This document shows positions 62,372-64,000 of a DNA stretch of 64,000 nucleotides, piece after piece. A program made the translations under genes and the position numbers. Within the stretch, counting starts at the first letter, position 1. Each line of letters begins with the position of its first letter. Where the stretch lies: NCBI RefSeq assembly GCF_002210425.1, contig NZ_MWQK01000004.1, forward strand, positions 1 to 64,000, in the 5' to 3' direction. The notes below the pieces were generated by a model. That model was not told the origin of the DNA, made no database searches, and worked only from the letters and a program-made list of their open reading frames with translations. The DNA comes from Fibrobacter sp. UWB2 (GTDB taxonomy: Bacteria; Fibrobacterota; Fibrobacteria; Fibrobacterales; Fibrobacteraceae).

Positions 62372-63010
62372 ATGCTCAGAAATATTTTATTCTTTTCTAT
62401 ATCCATTCTGCTGTCTTCGTGTTTTTATCCTGTTATAGAAGGAATGATGGCGTATTATGATGATGCTGAAAAATTAGATATTTACGGGATTCTAGATGGT
62501 CCTCTTAAGTTTACTGAAAAATATGTGCTGGAATACACTATCAATGGAAAGGAACAAAAGGATATTTCCTATAGTCAAAATGATTCAAATTATAAACAAA
62601 CTTGGAGCGGAAGTTTGAAATTTTATGCTGCAAGTTACTGCAATGTTTATATTGGTGGGGATGTTTTCCCGTGCAGGCGTCATCTAAGAAAAGCTGCTGA
62701 TGTAGAAATCTATATAAAACGTAAATCGGGAGGTGGGCGACAATTGCTAGCCCAAAAGACGGTTGATATAAGGGACTTTCATCAATCACTCTTGCTGACG
62801 CAGGTGCATTTCGGTTCCGATAAAGAACAATATAAAACCAGAAGCAGATTAAATTTTGATTGGGACAGAGCAGAACCAATTGTACTAGACGGGACAAACG
62901 ATACGATTTATCACTATACAGTATGGTATTGGGATAAAAATAATTACAAGGAATCTAATACCATTAAAGATGAGCTTCTCATTGAGATTCCGAGTTCTTA
63001 TAAACAATAA
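62372..63010 (+). CDS. Predicted lipoprotein, unknown
   Basis: 212 residues. Signal peptide with lipobox LLSSC (Cys17). Mature part beta-rich with YVLEYTINGKEQKD, SLKFYAASYCNVYIGGD and FDWDRAEPIVLDGTNDTIYHYTVWYWDK. AT-rich relative to the window. An AAGG lies 9 nt before the ATG. No family recognised. Confidence 0.68.
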   Translation: MLRNILFFSISILLSSCFYPVIEGMMAYYDDAEKLDIYGILDGPLKFTEKYVLEYTINGKEQKDISYSQNDSNYKQTWSGSLKFYAASYCNVYIGGDVFPCRRHLRKAADVEIYIKRKSGGGRQLLAQKTVDIRDFHQSLLLTQVHFGSDKEQYKTRSRLNFDWDRAEPIVLDGTNDTIYHYTVWYWDKNNYKESNTIKDELLIEIPSSYKQ

Positions 63011-63038
63011 ACAACACCCATATACATCTTTATTCCCC

Positions 63039-63221
63039 ATGACACTTCTTTTAGGCATTCTTTTCTTAGCACTTTTCATAAGCGCGATTGTCCGCGGTAA
63101 GTTCACGTACGGTCAAGCCGATTACGATTTTCATGAGCATCCAATACAGTTCGTGATCGTACTCATCTTTATTCTCGGCGTTTCTGCACTTTGTTTTTAC
63201 CGATTTATCGTAGAACTATAA
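63039..63221 (+). CDS. Small two-helix membrane protein, 60 residues
   Basis: TLLLGILFLALFISAIV and FVIVLIFILGVSALCFYRFIV with a charged loop (GKFTYGQADYDFHEH) between. The start at 63039 gives a clean membrane protein; an upstream in-frame ATG overlaps the previous gene. Confidence 0.55.
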   Translation: MTLLLGILFLALFISAIVRGKFTYGQADYDFHEHPIQFVIVLIFILGVSALCFYRFIVEL

Positions 63222-63286
63222 ATAAGACTTTTTAAAGAGTTTGTTATATTAATGACATCTGTAGACAACAGAACAAAAGGGACTTT

Positions 63287-63985
63287 ATGAGCGAAGAAAA
63301 TATTACTTCTGGTTGCAATGCTGAAGATGTTAAAGCCATCACAAAGAGATGCGCAGAATCCTGGATGAAGCGAATCCGCAATTTTGCAGGTTTCTTAGGG
63401 ATGATCCTCCCGTGGATTGCGCTCGCCGGAGCAGCCATCATTGCCAAAGTTCAGCCCGCAAAAATTCCCGACGATTTTTGGACAACACTCTCCATCTCGG
63501 CTACATATTACTTGACCCCAGCACTTGCAGGCATTTTGACAACGGCAGCAGTCGTTCTGATTTGCTACAAGGGCTACGACTGGCGCGATGAACTTGTCGC
63601 AACAGCCTCAGGCATATTCGGCTTGATGATTGTCATTTTCCCTTGTGACTGTTCCGCTGCAGACGGCAAAATCGTTGGATTTTTCCAATTGCCTATAGCC
63701 GTTTCTAACGTCATCCACTTAACATCGGCAGTTATCTTCTTTATACTTTTGGCCATCAACAGCCTATTTCTTTTCACTCTTGGCGAAAGCGACACCAAGC
63801 AAAAAAGAATCCGCAACATCATTTACAGAGTCTGCGGCATCGGCATGTTCTGCACTTTGTTCCTGCTTGTTTTACCGATTCAATTCCCTGCAAAGATTTT
63901 CATCGTTGAAGCGATTGCGCTCACGTTCTTCGGCGTAAGCTGGCTTGTGAAAGGTCAAATTTTCGGTCTGCTCAAAGACAAATAA
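63287..63985 (+). CDS. Six-helix membrane protein, unknown
   Basis: 232 residues. Shine-Dalgarno AAGGGA. About six membrane segments (GMILPWIALAGAAII; YYLTPALAGILTTAAVVLIC; GIFGLMIVIFPC; VIHLTSAVIFFILLAINSLFLF; IGMFCTLFLLVLPI; FIVEAIALTFFGVSWLV). The layout and the conserved-looking FPCDC in helix 3 resemble DUF998-type proteins, but this is a weak match. Complete in the window. Confidence 0.7.
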   Translation: MSEENITSGCNAEDVKAITKRCAESWMKRIRNFAGFLGMILPWIALAGAAIIAKVQPAKIPDDFWTTLSISATYYLTPALAGILTTAAVVLICYKGYDWRDELVATASGIFGLMIVIFPCDCSAADGKIVGFFQLPIAVSNVIHLTSAVIFFILLAINSLFLFTLGESDTKQKRIRNIIYRVCGIGMFCTLFLLVLPIQFPAKIFIVEAIALTFFGVSWLVKGQIFGLLKDK

Positions 63986-64000
63986 GAGCTAGAACGCAAA

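Overview
The window reads as chromosome of a Fibrobacter (F. succinogenes-like) fibrolytic bacterium. The markers are FISUMP ('Fibrobacter succinogenes major paralogous') domains, a fibro-slime protein, a giant lipoprotein matching the Fibrobacter paralogous family I remember as TIGR02171, poly-serine linkers, and multi-domain GH9 cellulases ending in a short basic tail. No rRNA, tRNA, CRISPR array, phage or complete classical IS was seen. Genes are mostly short transcription units on both strands, separated by hairpin terminators and dispersed repeats.

Layout. 1-5.1 kb: two FISUMP surface proteins and a secreted TolB-like propeller. 5.3-11.2 kb: small lipoprotein, THUMP-type RNA methyltransferase with three in-frame low-complexity insertions, ilvD, anti-sigma/STAS pair, Nudix hydrolase, LptE-like lipoprotein. 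11.3-17.6 kb: fibro-slime protein, C_GCAxxG_C_C redox protein, a 51-codon gene behind a repeat-rich leader, pgk. 17.9-26.9 kb: envelope protein coupled to folB, a GIY-YIG nuclease gene bracketed by inverted repeats, comM, spoVG, acyl-ACP thioesterase, pseudouridine synthase, a GH54 arabinofuranosidase and a frameshifted lipoprotein. 27-29.6 kb: class I fumarase and an alanine-rich repeat protein. 29.8-46.6 kb: the most striking locus, two giant GH9 cellulases followed without a terminator by a 7TM histidine kinase, a CheY-like regulator and a sigma54 activator with a degenerate receiver. 46.7-54.9 kb: RlmI-like methyltransferase, nrdR, tkt, a GT-C glycosyltransferase with a predicted lipid-sugar donor synthase, gmk. 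55-64 kb: HIRAN-domain protein, the giant lipoprotein with a U32-like partner, and a run of uncharacterised membrane proteins and lipoproteins.

How it fits together. The extracellular enzymes (GH9, GH54-CBM6, fibro-slime) serve plant cell-wall attack. Fumarase belongs to the route to succinate; pgk and tkt are central carbon metabolism. The kinase/regulator genes behind the cellulases suggest a sensing module for plant polysaccharide or envelope state (inference).

Three non-coding patterns stand out. (1) Many genes have a TATATT-like -10 box ending only 6-7 nt before the ATG and no Shine-Dalgarno, which predicts leaderless mRNAs. (2) Palindromic repeats ending in ATGAC are dispersed between genes; they also lie inside the methyltransferase gene and form the ends of the GIY-YIG cassette. 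(3) Seven-base-phased degenerate repeats recur at gene ends.
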